Assembly (NCBI RefSeq): GCF_019929345.1
Contig: NZ_JAHZPJ010000002.1
Location: 124,001-188,000, forward strand
Origin: Streptococcus oralis
GTDB taxonomy: Bacteria; Bacillota; Bacilli; Lactobacillales; Streptococcaceae
Direction of reading: 5' to 3'
Length of the DNA stretch: 64,000 nt
The stretch's first letter is position 1. Each line of letters begins with the position of its first letter. Both the position numbers and the translations under genes were made by a program. The notes below the pieces were generated by a model that saw only the letters and a program-made list of their open reading frames with translations, was not told where the DNA came from and did not search any database. Shown piece by piece: positions 16,762 to 28,946 of the stretch.

Positions 16762-18048
16762 TTATCTCATTCCCATTTGGGCGAGTTTAGTCCGGTATTT
16801 GTTCTGGTCGACAAGTAGACCTTGTCCTCCGTAGACATCATAAGCATCTACCCAATCGCCAAGTTCTGGCACTGTCAATCTTTCGATACCATTCTGTGCA
16901 CCTTCGATAACTGATAAGCCATTGGTCAGTAAGAAGGTATATGGTAGGTTGGTAGAAGTCATTCCAAATACTTTTCCAAGTGCCTCTGAACCGGTAAAGA
17001 GTTTGGTCGGATCTTTGATCTGCTCAAGAACGGCTGACATGACTTGCTGCTGACGTTTGGTACGACCATAGTCTCCTTCATCATCATCACGGAAGCGAGC
17101 GTAGTTGAGCAAGGTCGAGCCATTCATCTGCTGTTTCCCAACTTTAATAGTTTGAGTTGGTGATTCCGTTTCTGTTGCATGTAGGTCATCTCCAACTGTG
17201 GCTTCTGTCAGAGGCTGACCATTTAACGTTGAAAACTTAGCGTCTATAGTCACCCCATCAGGAAATAGCGTATCAATAGCAGTTGCAAAGGCCTGAAAAT
17301 CCACTAGGGCATAGTACTTAATGTCCAAATCAAAGTTATCTTTTAGAACCTTGCGGACCATTTCTGCCCCTTTTTGCCCTTCTTGTTCCCCGAGTTCATA
17401 GGCAACATTTAGTTTATTATCCGTTTGTTTCTTGCCATTCACAATCTGGCTGTAGCCATCAATATAGACTAGGTTGTCACGCATAAAGCTGACTAGCTTG
17501 ATTTTCTTATCCGAACCACTAACATTCAACACCATAATCGTGTCTGTACGGGTTTCTGCACTATTTTGACCAATCCGACCATCTGTCCCCATGACTAGGA
17601 TATTCACCCCATCTTTGGTATCTTGACCATTAAAGACCTCTACTTGAGCTGCTTTTGCATCAGCTGGCTTATTGGTAGAGGTTGCTGACTGGAAACCGCG
17701 AAGAAACATAAAAATCATCCCCGCAGCCACACAGGTTATCAACAGTAAAAACCAAATTAAAAATCGTTTGAAAAATTTTCTTGGTTTCTTCTTTTTCCCT
17801 TTTGGAAGTGAAGTGTTCTTTTGCTGTCTATTTGAACGACTTCGATTAGTGTAGCTAGGAAGATCAATATCAGATCCCAAAGTTTCCTCATTTTTCTCAT
17901 AGATTCTACTGTGAGGTGAAGTTCCATCTAGCTTTCTTTGTAGGTAGTCAAATTCTCTCTTTTCTCTGTCATTGAGATAATGAATATTTTTGTAGAGATA
18001 GTCATAACGTAACTGCTCGTGATGACTTAAAGGATTTTCTTTGCTCAT
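16762..18048 (-). CDS. LytR-CpsA-Psr family cell-wall ligase
   Basis: LCP proteins attach teichoic acids or polysaccharides to peptidoglycan by phosphotransfer from the lipid carrier, on the outside of the membrane. The 428 residues comprise a charged cytoplasmic region (1-90), one membrane helix (about 92-115, FLIWFLLLITCVAAGMIFMFL) and the LCP domain with NILVMGTDGR, RTDTIMVLNV, SFMRDNLVYI and the C-terminal LLNYARFRDDDEGDYGRTKRQQQV arginine motif. The start codon shares one base with the pheA stop. It lies at the end of the aro operon, immediately upstream of the LicD operon, which fits a role in teichoic-acid attachment. Confidence 0.9.
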   Translation of the reverse strand: MSKENPLSHHEQLRYDYLYKNIHYLNDREKREFDYLQRKLDGTSPHSRIYEKNEETLGSDIDLPSYTNRSRSNRQQKNTSLPKGKKKKPRKFFKRFLIWFLLLITCVAAGMIFMFLRGFQSATSTNKPADAKAAQVEVFNGQDTKDGVNILVMGTDGRIGQNSAETRTDTIMVLNVSGSDKKIKLVSFMRDNLVYIDGYSQIVNGKKQTDNKLNVAYELGEQEGQKGAEMVRKVLKDNFDLDIKYYALVDFQAFATAIDTLFPDGVTIDAKFSTLNGQPLTEATVGDDLHATETESPTQTIKVGKQQMNGSTLLNYARFRDDDEGDYGRTKRQQQVMSAVLEQIKDPTKLFTGSEALGKVFGMTSTNLPYTFLLTNGLSVIEGAQNGIERLTVPELGDWVDAYDVYGGQGLLVDQNKYRTKLAQMGMR

Positions 18049-18889
18049 TAACTCTCCTTTTCTAAATCAGTTATGGTAAAAATCGGGTAGGTTCCCAGGA
18101 TCTTATGCTGGATTCCAATGGCTTCTAGTTCTTGTCTGGCAAAATGGACCAGTTCTTTGTCACTATAGTCTACATCAATAATGAAAAAGTATTCTCCCAA
18201 GGCTGTTTTAAGGGGGCGACTTTCAATCTTTGTTAAGTCAATCCCTCTCCAAGCAAAAGTCGAAAGTGCCTTGTAAAGAGCACCAGGTAGATTGTCTGGT
18301 AAGGTCAAGGCCAAACTCATTTTTTCAGCTTGTGGCTTCAAAGGGATTATCGGTATCTCTGCCCCTAACACCCAAAAACGCGTGAAATTAGCTTCCATTT
18401 CCTGAATATCCTCAGCAATTAATTCCAAGCCATATTCTTCAGCTGAACTTTTAGGAGCAATGGCTGCATATGGCTGGTCTGGATGTTCCGAAATAAAGCG
18501 AGCTGCATAGGCAGTACTGGCTGTTACCTCTATTTTAGCCTCTGGATAGTGTTTATCGATGAATTTCTTTCCTTGAGCTAGAGCCTGAGGATGAGAAAAA
18601 ATCTTCTCAATTTTTGATTGACCTGGAACTGCCATTAACTGCTGATGAATGGGTTGAACGATTTCTGCAACTGCTTGGATGTGAGTCTGATGAAAAAGGT
18701 AATCCAAGCTTTCATGAACACTACCCTCGATAGAATTTTCAACTGGCACCACAGAATAGTCCACCAAGCCCTGTTCATAGGCCTTGATAACATCTGTGAT
18801 ATTGGCAAAGGCCTGCAATTCCTCTTTGGGAAAGGCTGTCTGCACAACATGATGCGAAAAAGATCCCTTGGGACCTAGATAGGCAATTT

Positions 18890-18893
<4 letters not shown>
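18048..18893 (-). CDS. pheA: Prephenate dehydratase
   Basis: Converts prephenate to phenylpyruvate, the committed step to phenylalanine. It is a monofunctional 281-residue enzyme with the periplasmic-binding-like dehydratase domain (YLGPKGSFSHHVVQ, NSIEGSVHESLD, FTRFWVLG) and a C-terminal ACT domain (about 190-275, with the ESRPLKTALGEYFFI segment that binds phenylalanine). Overlap with aroK is 4 bases and with the LCP gene 1 base. Confidence 0.95.
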
Positions 18894-21070
<2,177 letters not shown>

Positions 21071-21080
21071 GATTTTCTCC

Positions 21081-22184
21081 TTATTTGATGACGACTGTGT
21101 AGTCCGTGTTTTCTGTAATTAAGCGCTCAGCTCGTTCCAGATCCTGAGCATTTTTAAAGGAAATTTGTAGAATCCCGTGAACATCCTCCCGGTTTTCTTC
21201 GTTGATGTGGATGTTGACCAAGGAAGTTCCACGTAGCAATTCCAAAATCCGCAAGATGACATCTTCTTCATCGGGAACATCGACATAGAGGTCATAAGAG
21301 CTATCCACACCTCCACGTTTATGGATTTCCATGGCCTGCCGTTGCTCACGCGCCTGATTGAAAAAGTTCCAGATTTGCTCTTCATCTCCATTGCTGATGG
21401 ACTGACCAATCGCTTCCAAACGTTCCTTGAAATCCGCAATTCGCTCTAGAATAGTCTCACGATTAGACAAGAGAATGGAAGTCCACATACCTGGCTCACT
21501 CTCCGCAATTCGGGTCATATCTCGAAATCCTCCCGCCGCAAAGCGCCTTACCATTTCGTGTTCTTGTGCATAGACCGCTGTCTGCTCCATGAGACTGGAA
21601 GCCAGAATATGAGGAAAATGGCTAATCTGAGAAGTAACCCGATCATGCTCCTTGGCATCAATCTCGATAAAACGAGCGTGAAGGCCTGAAAGAAGATCTT
21701 TCATTTCCTCAAGTGTTTCAGGACCTGTTAGGCTTGAAGGTGTGAAGATATAGTAGGCATTTTCAAAGAGATTGACATCCGCAGAGGCAGCTCCTGTCTT
21801 GTGACTACCAGCCATGGGATGGGACCCGACAAAGCGGACAGGTTTGCCAGCCAAATACTGCTCCGCCACATCTACAATGGCTGACTTAGTCGAGCCAGCA
21901 TCCGAGATAATGACGCCTTCTTTCAAGTCTAAATCTGCCAACTCCTTAATAAAAGCAATGGTCTGTTTGATTGGCAAGGTCAAGATGATGATATCTGCTA
22001 GGGGAGCGAAACTGGCAAAATCATCCGTCGCACGGTCAATCATCCCCCGCTCCAAGGCAATTTCTCTCGAATCCTGACTGCGATTATAACCTAAAATTTC
22101 ATAGTCCGGATGATCACGCTTGATACCGAGCGCCATCGAAGCACCAATCAGACCGAGACCTGCGATATAGATGGTTTTTGCCAT
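21081..22184 (-). CDS. tyrA: Prephenate dehydrogenase
   Basis: Oxidises prephenate to 4-hydroxyphenylpyruvate with NAD+, the tyrosine branch. The 367 residues begin with a Rossmann fold ([18 protein letters not shown]), include [14 protein letters not shown] at the active site and [11 protein letters not shown], and end with an ACT-like domain (about 290-367, [17 protein letters not shown]) for feedback by tyrosine. It starts 9 bases after the aroC stop. Confidence 0.95.
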   Translation of the reverse strand: MAKTIYIAGLGLIGASMALGIKRDHPDYEILGYNRSQDSREIALERGMIDRATDDFASFAPLADIIILTLPIKQTIAFIKELADLDLKEGVIISDAGSTKSAIVDVAEQYLAGKPVRFVGSHPMAGSHKTGAASADVNLFENAYYIFTPSSLTGPETLEEMKDLLSGLHARFIEIDAKEHDRVTSQISHFPHILASSLMEQTAVYAQEHEMVRRFAAGGFRDMTRIAESEPGMWTSILLSNRETILERIADFKERLEAIGQSISNGDEEQIWNFFNQAREQRQAMEIHKRGGVDSSYDLYVDVPDEEDVILRILELLRGTSLVNIHINEENREDVHGILQISFKNAQDLERAERLITENTDYTVVIK

Positions 22185-22193
22185 GAGGACTCC

Positions 22194-23360
22194 TTAATAG
22201 TTCTTTGTATAGTCTCGGTGCTTGGAAACTGCCTCTTTTAATTCTTCAAGATTATCTGATGAGAATTTTTCAAGAATTTCCTGTGCCAACACAGTAGCCA
22301 CAACAGCTTCCATGACAACACCTGCTGCTGGAAGAGCGGTCGGATCACTTCTCTCCACAGTTGCCTTGTAAGGTTCGTGGGTTTCGATATCCACACTCAT
22401 AAGTGGTTTATAAAGAGTGGGAATGGGTTTCATGACACCACGGACAACGATGGGTTGCCCATTAGTCATGCCACCTTCGAAACCACCTAGATTATTGGTG
22501 CGGCGAGTATAACCATCTTCTTTAGACCAGAGAATTTCATCCATAACTTGGCTGCCTTTTCGATAACCAGCTTCAAAGCCGAGACCAAATTCCACCCCTT
22601 TAAAGGCATTGATAGAGACAACTGCTTGGGCCAATCGCGCATCCAATTTTCTGTCCCATTGGACATAGGAACCGAGACCAACTGGAACACCTCCGACGAC
22701 TGTCTCCACAACCCCACCGATGGTATCACCGTCACGTTTGATTTGGTCAATATAATCCTTGATTTCCTGTTCTCGTTCTTGGTTGACAATAGAAACTTCC
22801 GACTGGGCAGCTCGTTGCTTAATCTCAGCCACTGTCAGACTTTCAGGTACATCGATTTCCTTGCCACCAAAGACCACGACATGATTGGCAATCTCCATAT
22901 CCAGTTCAGCTAAGAGACGTTTGGCTACTGCTCCAACTGCTACTCGCATGGTTGTTTCACGAGCTGATGAACGCTCCAAAGAATTTCGCAAATCGTCAAA
23001 ACGGTACTTGATGCCCCCAACCAAATCAGCATGACCTGGACGAGGATGAGTGATTTTCCGCTTGCTTTTAAGGCGGTCTTCAATGTCCTCCGCAGACATG
23101 ATATCCAACCATTTTTGGTGGTCCTTATTGATGACATCCATGGTAATAGGAGCCCCTGTCGTCTTCCCGTGGCGAACGCCCGAAGTAAAGACAACCTGGT
23201 CACTCTCAATCTTCATACGACCACCACGACCGTAGCCACCCTGACGGCGTTTAAGGTCTCCATTAATATCCTCAGCTGTCAAAGGTAGTCCGGCCGGAAT
23301 ACCTTCAATAATAGCCGTCAGACGGGGGCCGTGTGATTCTCCTGCAGTTAAATATCTCAT
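22194..23360 (-). CDS. aroC: Chorismate synthase
   Basis: Makes chorismate from EPSP using reduced FMN. The 388 residues contain the signatures [48 protein letters not shown] and KPIPTL, and the conserved histidine of [10 protein letters not shown]. It is flanked by aroB (9 bases upstream) and tyrA (9 bases downstream). Confidence 0.97.
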   Translation of the reverse strand: MRYLTAGESHGPRLTAIIEGIPAGLPLTAEDINGDLKRRQGGYGRGGRMKIESDQVVFTSGVRHGKTTGAPITMDVINKDHQKWLDIMSAEDIEDRLKSKRKITHPRPGHADLVGGIKYRFDDLRNSLERSSARETTMRVAVGAVAKRLLAELDMEIANHVVVFGGKEIDVPESLTVAEIKQRAAQSEVSIVNQEREQEIKDYIDQIKRDGDTIGGVVETVVGGVPVGLGSYVQWDRKLDARLAQAVVSINAFKGVEFGLGFEAGYRKGSQVMDEILWSKEDGYTRRTNNLGGFEGGMTNGQPIVVRGVMKPIPTLYKPLMSVDIETHEPYKATVERSDPTALPAAGVVMEAVVATVLAQEILEKFSSDNLEELKEAVSKHRDYTKNY

Positions 23361-23369
23361 ACACTCTCC

Positions 23370-24437
23370 TTATTTTACCAAGTAGTCTTTCATCTCTTCC
23401 AAAGAAACTGGGTGAATGGTCGCTGATCCGATCCCTGGTACCAAGACCAATTTCAAGGTGTTGCCACGCGCTTTCTTGTCATGAGTCAAAGCCTGATAGA
23501 GCTTTTCAACATCCCAGTTTTCATAGTCAACTGGCAAACCAAACTTCTGGCACATATCTTTGATAGATTGGGTCATTCCTTCTGGCATGAGGCCTTTTCC
23601 CTCAGCAACCTTGGAAATCTGCACCATACCCATAGCCACTGCCTCACCATGCATAACCTTGCCATAACCAGCAGTTGCTTCAATGGCGTGGCCAATAGTG
23701 TGTCCAAAGTTGAGGTAAAGCCGAACACCGTTGTCCAATTCATCCTCAACCACCATCTTGCGCTTAACCTGACAAGAATGTTCAATCAAAGTCTCTGCAT
23801 GTTCCAGAATGCTCTCTACAGAACCATCTAGCTCCGTCAAGAGAGCCCATAGTTCTGGATCTTCAATCAAGCCGTACTTGATAACCTCACCCATTCCCTC
23901 AATCAACTCTCTTTCCCCGAGTGTTTCAAGGACAAGCGGATCAATCAGAACCCCATCTGGTTGGGCAAAAGTACCCACCATATTCTTAGCAAATGGAGTG
24001 TTAACGCCTGTCTTACCACCGATAGACGAATCAACCTGGGCTGTCAGACTGGTTGGTATCTGAACAAAGTGAATGCCCCGCATATAGGTAGAGGCCACAA
24101 AACCAGCCAAGTCCCCAACGACACCACCACCAAGAGCCACGATTCCATCGCTACGAGTCAGATCTTGCTTGACTAAAAATTCATAGACCTTCTGTACAGT
24201 TGTTAAATTTTTTCGTTCTTCTCCCTCTAAGAAATCAAAAACAGCTACCTGAAAACCAGCATCTTCTAGGCTGAGTTTAACCTTCTCTGCATAGAGAGAA
24301 GCTACATGGTTGTCGGTTACTATAACCACTTTTTGAGGTTGCCAGAGTTCTCGCAACCACTGACCAGCCTGAGCTAGACAACCTTTTTCAATCTGAATAT
24401 CATAAGGATGATGCGGAATATCGATTCTGATTTTCAT
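23370..24437 (-). CDS. aroB: 3-dehydroquinate synthase
   Basis: Converts DAHP to 3-dehydroquinate, the second step of the shikimate pathway; needs NAD+ and a divalent metal. It has 355 residues with [41 protein letters not shown] and the metal ligands in [13 protein letters not shown] and [10 protein letters not shown]. It lies 18 bases after aroE. Confidence 0.97.
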   Translation of the reverse strand: MKIRIDIPHHPYDIQIEKGCLAQAGQWLRELWQPQKVVIVTDNHVASLYAEKVKLSLEDAGFQVAVFDFLEGEERKNLTTVQKVYEFLVKQDLTRSDGIVALGGGVVGDLAGFVASTYMRGIHFVQIPTSLTAQVDSSIGGKTGVNTPFAKNMVGTFAQPDGVLIDPLVLETLGERELIEGMGEVIKYGLIEDPELWALLTELDGSVESILEHAETLIEHSCQVKRKMVVEDELDNGVRLYLNFGHTIGHAIEATAGYGKVMHGEAVAMGMVQISKVAEGKGLMPEGMTQSIKDMCQKFGLPVDYENWDVEKLYQALTHDKKARGNTLKLVLVPGIGSATIHPVSLEEMKDYLVK

Positions 24438-24455
24438 AGTAGGGTATCCTTTTCA

Positions 24456-25310
24456 CTATTTATATTTTTCTGTTAAGGACTGCCAAATCTCGTCTGTCGG
24501 CATTTCTTTACCTGTCCACAGTTGAAAAGCTTCAGCAGCTTGATAGAGCAACATCCCCAGGCCGTTGACAGCTGGATTGCCCTGACTTCTAGCCCATTTC
24601 AAAAATGGCGTCTCAAAGGGTTGGTAAATGATATCTGCGACCAAGAGAGCCTCTGGCAAATTGATACTTTCTGGAACTGGCGACGACTGGCCATCCATCC
24701 CAACACTAGTCGCGTTGACGAGCAGGTCCGACTCGGCAATCCTTGATTGCAGTTGAGAAACATCTTCTAAAGCATACAAGTCCACTTTAAAGCCTGTTTG
24801 CTCCTGCAACTTGTCTAGGTAAGGTCTTGTTTTTTCCATGGAAGCTGAACGCACAAAGACTGAAATCTGACTGACGCCATCCAAAATAGCCTGAGCCAAG
24901 ATTGATTTGGCCGCACCACCTGCGCCCAGAATGGTCATTTTCTTATCCGAGATTGTAAAAGAAGGCAAGCTCTTAAAAAATCCCTTGCCATCTGTATTAT
25001 ATCCAATTAAAGTGCCATTATGATTGACAACTGTGTTGACTGCCCTAATCAAACGAGCTTCATCACTCAACTCATCCAGATAAGGAATCACTTGCTCCTT
25101 GTAAGGCATAGACAGGTTGATCCCAAACATCTGGTAACGGCGAATATTGGCAACTGTTTCTGCCAAGTCACCCGCTTCAATCTCCCAAGCTACATAGACA
25201 CCATTGGTAGCTGTCGCCTCAAAGGCCCTATTGTGGATGAAGGGTGAAATAGAGTGTTTGATGGGATTGGCAACAACTGCAGCTAAACGTGTATAGCCAT
25301 CAAGCTTCAT
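24456..25310 (-). CDS. aroE: Shikimate dehydrogenase
   Basis: Reduces 3-dehydroshikimate to shikimate with NADPH. It has 284 residues: the substrate domain with [13 protein letters not shown] and MPYKEQVI (catalytic lysine), the NADP-binding [15 protein letters not shown], and a C-terminal [18 protein letters not shown]. Its start lies inside the end of aroD (11-base overlap). Confidence 0.97.
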   Translation of the reverse strand: MKLDGYTRLAAVVANPIKHSISPFIHNRAFEATATNGVYVAWEIEAGDLAETVANIRRYQMFGINLSMPYKEQVIPYLDELSDEARLIRAVNTVVNHNGTLIGYNTDGKGFFKSLPSFTISDKKMTILGAGGAAKSILAQAILDGVSQISVFVRSASMEKTRPYLDKLQEQTGFKVDLYALEDVSQLQSRIAESDLLVNATSVGMDGQSSPVPESINLPEALLVADIIYQPFETPFLKWARSQGNPAVNGLGMLLYQAAEAFQLWTGKEMPTDEIWQSLTEKYK

Positions 25311-25977
25311 CCAAAATCTCCCTAATTTTCTTCATGTTTGATAGAGAAATCTGACCTGGGGCACTCGCTTCATCCAGACTAGCAAATGACCAACTTGAAC
25401 CCGTCACATCTGAAGTAATGCGTGATACCTTGCCCATTTTCCCCATGGAAATGGTCACGTACTCTTGCTCAGGATTGAGTGTTTTAAACCCTCGTGTGTA
25501 GTTCATCAGGTCTAAAACATCCTGCTCCGTATGGGCCATAACTGATACCTTGACCACTTTCGGAGAGAGACTGGTCAACTCAGACAAGATTTCCATCATG
25601 TTTTCAGGTGTTTCTTGGAAATTGTGATAACTCAAGACCAGATTTGGAAAATCCAACATCTCCTCAAAAACATCCTTGTGGCTGAAATACTCGAAATCCA
25701 CATAGTCTGGTTGGTAGAGTTGGGTCACTTCCTTGATGATTTGAACATACTCTTCTGAGGAAAGTTCGATTTCTCCTCCCTCAGCGCGAGTCCGAAGGGT
25801 AAAGACCAGTTCGCGTCCTGCAAATTTTTCAAAGATAGCGGGTGCTACCTGTAAAATAGCGTCCTTTGTGAGAAAGTCCGCACGCCACTCAATGATATCG
25901 GCATCTTCATACCTAGTGGCATCCAGTTCTTGCGCTTCTTCTAAACTTCTTGGCATTACTGAAACGATTAATTTCAT
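25300..25977 (-). CDS. aroD: 3-dehydroquinate dehydratase, type I
   Basis: Dehydrates 3-dehydroquinate to 3-dehydroshikimate through a Schiff-base lysine. It has 225 residues and is a TIM barrel with EWRADFLT, the catalytic histidine in [12 protein letters not shown], the lysine in [10 protein letters not shown] and [14 protein letters not shown]. The ATG overlaps the stop of the rRNA methyltransferase gene by 4 bases, linking the operon to that gene. Confidence 0.95.
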   Translation of the reverse strand: MKLIVSVMPRSLEEAQELDATRYEDADIIEWRADFLTKDAILQVAPAIFEKFAGRELVFTLRTRAEGGEIELSSEEYVQIIKEVTQLYQPDYVDFEYFSHKDVFEEMLDFPNLVLSYHNFQETPENMMEILSELTSLSPKVVKVSVMAHTEQDVLDLMNYTRGFKTLNPEQEYVTISMGKMGKVSRITSDVTGSSWSFASLDEASAPGQISLSNMKKIREILDEA

Positions 25978-27137
25978 CTACTAACCTTCATACTAATCAC
26001 CTTGAGGTAATTACTGCTTTCATCTTTTTTATTATAGGCAAAGTCTGCTGGAAGACCATATTGGTTCAAGATCTGATACCTTCTTCCTGCAAAACCTTTA
26101 TCAATTTGTTCTGTAAATTTCTGGCGGGAAACATTGGCAGCATTGGTACTGGCGATGATAATGCCTCCCGGATTTAAAATCTCTAGACTCTGGGAAATCA
26201 ACTTGTGATAGTCCTTAGCTACAGAGAATGTTTGTTTTTTATTGCGGGCAAAGCTCGGTGGATCAAGAACAATCACATCAAAGGTCAAGCCTTTTCGCTT
26301 GGCATACTTGAAGTACTCAAAGACATCCATAACGATAAAACGATGATTGTCCGTGCTGAGTCCATTTACCTGAAAATGAGCTTCTGACAGCTCTCTGGAC
26401 CGTTTGGCCAAGTCGACGGAAGTTGTCTCACTAGCGCCTCCCATAGCTGCAGCAACTGAAAAGGCAGCCGTATAGGAAAACATATTGAGCAAGGATTTGC
26501 CTATGGCTAGGCCGTCAACCAAACTCCCACGAACCTCATGCTGGTCTAGGAAAATACCTGTCATCAAGCCATCATTCATAAAGACTTGATAGAGCACGCC
26601 ATTCTCAAGAACAGTAAAGTAATTTGGCGCTTCCTCACCATAAACATAGGCAGACTCGTAGTCTAGACCTTTAAAACGAATCTTCTCATAAGCCCCCAAG
26701 ACCTCAGGAAAAACTTCCTTAAAAGCCTTTACTATCAGCTCACGAATCTGGTAAACAAAGGAGTTGTACCAAGAAAAGACAGCATAATCTCCATAGAGAT
26801 CAATAGTCAGACCCCCAAAGCCATCCCCCTCTTGGTTAAAAAGGCGAAAAGCAGTGGTCAAGTCATCCTGATAATAAGGCTTTCTAGCTTCCTTAGCCTT
26901 ACGAAACAGAATTTCAAAAAAGGCTTGATCGAAAGGAACTTTTTCCTTGCTGATGAACCAACCGATTCCCTTGTTCTGCTGAGAAAGATAGGCACTCCCT
27001 AAAAACTCTCCGTCTTGACTAAGAACTTCTACTGCCTGATCCGTCAGTTCAATATCTGTTAAATCACTTGCTTCCAAAAGAACTAGACCCTTAGCTAGCT
27101 TTTTTTCAACACGTCTGCTGACTCTAATTCTATTCAT
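25974..27137 (-). CDS. RlmI-like 23S rRNA methyltransferase (PUA + SAM domain)
   Basis: Class I methyltransferase of the RlmI/RlmK family that methylates a cytosine of 23S rRNA. The 387 residues hold an N-terminal PUA domain (about 1-75), a linker domain and a Rossmann methyltransferase domain with [19 protein letters not shown] (SAM site) and [11 protein letters not shown] (catalytic motif). I chose ATG 27137 ([10 protein letters not shown]); a longer frame from TTG 27173 would begin inside the -35 element. The -10 lies only 7 bases before this ATG and no Shine-Dalgarno is present, so the mRNA may be leaderless. Confidence 0.88.
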   Translation of the reverse strand: MNRIRVSRRVEKKLAKGLVLLEASDLTDIELTDQAVEVLSQDGEFLGSAYLSQQNKGIGWFISKEKVPFDQAFFEILFRKAKEARKPYYQDDLTTAFRLFNQEGDGFGGLTIDLYGDYAVFSWYNSFVYQIRELIVKAFKEVFPEVLGAYEKIRFKGLDYESAYVYGEEAPNYFTVLENGVLYQVFMNDGLMTGIFLDQHEVRGSLVDGLAIGKSLLNMFSYTAAFSVAAAMGGASETTSVDLAKRSRELSEAHFQVNGLSTDNHRFIVMDVFEYFKYAKRKGLTFDVIVLDPPSFARNKKQTFSVAKDYHKLISQSLEILNPGGIIIASTNAANVSRQKFTEQIDKGFAGRRYQILNQYGLPADFAYNKKDESSNYLKVISMKVSR

Positions 27138-27144
27138 AGCTACT

Positions 27145-27173
27145 ATTATAGCAAATTTTGTGACAATTCTCAA
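27145..27173 (-). promoter_or_regulatory. Promoter placing the start site at the ATG (leaderless)
   Basis: Minus strand: -35 TTGAGA (27168-27173), 17-base spacer, -10 TATAAT (27145-27150), then 7 bases and the ATG at 27137. The standard start distance puts +1 on or one base before the A of the ATG. Confidence 0.75.
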
Positions 27174-27340
27174 AAAAGAAACCGTTTAATCAGCTGGACT
27201 TTCGTTTACTTAGTGTCATTTTTGTTCAAATAAGTTTATTCCATTTACTTTTTCACCAAAACATCCTTTCCCTTATAATGGAAAGAGAGATTCTATTCGC
27301 TAAAAATAGACAAAAACAGAAATGAGTATAGAATCCTGCG

Positions 27341-27376
27341 CAAACGTTTGTCTAGTTCTAAACTTTATGGTAGAAT
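27341..27376 (+). promoter_or_regulatory. Amylase promoter with cre-like palindrome
   Basis: -35 TTGTCT (27348-27353), 17 bases, -10 TAGAAT (27371-27376). The palindrome CAAACGTTTG (27341-27350) overlaps the -35. Its core AAACGTTT fits a degenerate cre, which would give glucose repression. A second possible -10, TATAAT, lies further upstream near 27272. Confidence 0.6.
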
Positions 27377-27409
27377 AAAACACAACATTGATAAGCAAGA
27401 GGAAAAACA

Positions 27410-28858
27410 ATGCAAAATCAGACACTTATGCAATACTTTGAATGGTATCTACCCCACGACGGCCAACACTGGACGAGATTGGCAGATGACGCAGAGCACC
27501 TAGCAAACCTTGGTATCAGCCATGTCTGGATGCCACCTGCCTTCAAGGCAACCAACGAAAAAGATGTAGGCTATGGCGTTTACGATCTTTTTGACCTAGG
27601 TGAATTTAACCAAAAAGGGACTATCCGCACCAAGTATGGGTTTAAAGAAGACTATCTTCAAGCCATTCAAACCCTAAAGGCACAGGGAATTCAACCTATG
27701 GCCGATGTGGTGCTCAATCACAAGGCTGCTGCCGATCATATGGAAGCCTTTCAGGTTATTGAAGTGGACCCTGAGGATCGTACTGTTCAACTAAGCGAGC
27801 CCTTTACTATCAATGGCTGGACTCACTTCACCTTCGATGGTCGCCAAGACACCTACAATGACTTCCACTGGCACTGGTACCACTTTACAGGTACAGACTA
27901 CGATGCCAAACGCCGTAAGTCTGGTATTTACCTGATCCAAGGAGACAATAAAGGTTGGGCAAATGAGGAATTGGTCGATAACGAAAACGGTAACTACGAC
28001 TACCTCATGTATGCAGACCTAGACTTTAAGCACCCTGAAGTCATCCAAAATATCTATGACTGGGCTGACTGGTTCATTGAAACGACTGGTGTGGCAGGTT
28101 TCCGCTTGGATGCCGTTAAGCATATCGATTCCTTCTTTATGGGCAATTTCATCCGTGATATGAAGGAGAAATACGGTGAGGATTTCTATGTTTTCGGGGA
28201 ATTTTGGAATCCAGACAAGGAAGCCAACCTAGACTATCTCGAGAAAACGGAAGAACGCTTTGACCTTGTCGATGTTCGTCTCCACCAAAACCTCTTTGAA
28301 GCCAGCCAAGCTGGTGCAAGCTACGACCTTCGTACTATCTTTACTGATAGCTTGGCTGAACTCAAGCCTGATAAGGCTGTCACTTTCGTTGATAACCATG
28401 ATACTCAAAGAGGACAGGCACTCGAATCAACCGTCGAAGAATGGTTTAAACCAGCAGCCTATGCGCTCATTTTATTACGCCAAGATGGTCTTCCATGTGT
28501 ATTTTACGGAGACTACTATGGTATTTCAGGAAAATACGCCCAAGAAGATTTCAAAGAAGTCCTTGACCGACTCCTCGCCATCCGCAAAGACCGAGCCTAT
28601 GGAGAGCAAACAGACTACTTTGACGATGCTAACTGTATCGGATGGGTTCGTTCAGGTGCTGAAAACCAATCCCCAATCGCAGTCCTTATCTCAAATGACC
28701 AAGAAAACATCAAGTCCATGTTTGTCGGGCAAGAATGGACTGACCAAACCTTTGTTGATCTCCTTGAAAATCACCCAGCACAAATTACAATCAATGCTGA
28801 AGGTTATGGAGAATTTCCAGTAGCAGCGGGTTCAGTCAGTGTCTGGGCAGCAAAATAA
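27410..28858 (+). CDS. Cytoplasmic alpha-amylase (GH13)
   Basis: Hydrolyses internal alpha-1,4-glucan bonds. It has 482 residues and no signal peptide, so it should act on internal glucan or imported maltodextrins. The GH13 barrel residues are visible: ADVVLNHKAAADH, nucleophile Asp234 in GFRLDAVKHID, acid/base Glu264 in FGEFWNP and Asp328 in FVDNHDTQRGQ. The start follows AAGAGG. It is a single-gene transcript with a promoter and cre-like site upstream and a hairpin terminator 18 bases after the stop. Confidence 0.93.
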   Translation: MQNQTLMQYFEWYLPHDGQHWTRLADDAEHLANLGISHVWMPPAFKATNEKDVGYGVYDLFDLGEFNQKGTIRTKYGFKEDYLQAIQTLKAQGIQPMADVVLNHKAAADHMEAFQVIEVDPEDRTVQLSEPFTINGWTHFTFDGRQDTYNDFHWHWYHFTGTDYDAKRRKSGIYLIQGDNKGWANEELVDNENGNYDYLMYADLDFKHPEVIQNIYDWADWFIETTGVAGFRLDAVKHIDSFFMGNFIRDMKEKYGEDFYVFGEFWNPDKEANLDYLEKTEERFDLVDVRLHQNLFEASQAGASYDLRTIFTDSLAELKPDKAVTFVDNHDTQRGQALESTVEEWFKPAAYALILLRQDGLPCVFYGDYYGISGKYAQEDFKEVLDRLLAIRKDRAYGEQTDYFDDANCIGWVRSGAENQSPIAVLISNDQENIKSMFVGQEWTDQTFVDLLENHPAQITINAEGYGEFPVAAGSVSVWAAK

Positions 28859-28875
28859 ACCTATCAGGTACAAGT

Positions 28876-28902
28876 CAAATCCAACCGGATTTGGCTTTTT
28901 TT
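28876..28902 (+). terminator. Amylase terminator
   Basis: CAAATCC-AACC-GGATTTG (28876-28893), followed by a run of T on the plus strand, shortly after the amylase stop codon. Confidence 0.85.
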
Positions 28903-28910
28903 GTATGCAC

Positions 28911-28938
28911 AAAAAGACCTACCCAAATGGATAGATCT
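28911..28938 (-). terminator. alaS terminator
   Basis: AGATCTATCC-ATTT-GGGTAGGTCT on the minus strand, a 10-bp stem with two wobble pairs and then TTTTT, directly after the alaS stop. It stands tail to tail with the amylase terminator. Confidence 0.75.
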
Positions 28939-28946
28939 TCATTGTC

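Noticed and set aside
28260..28823. 187-codon plus-strand frame inside the amylase gene
   Set aside because: Another frame of the amylase coding region; the amylase frame contains all catalytic residues.
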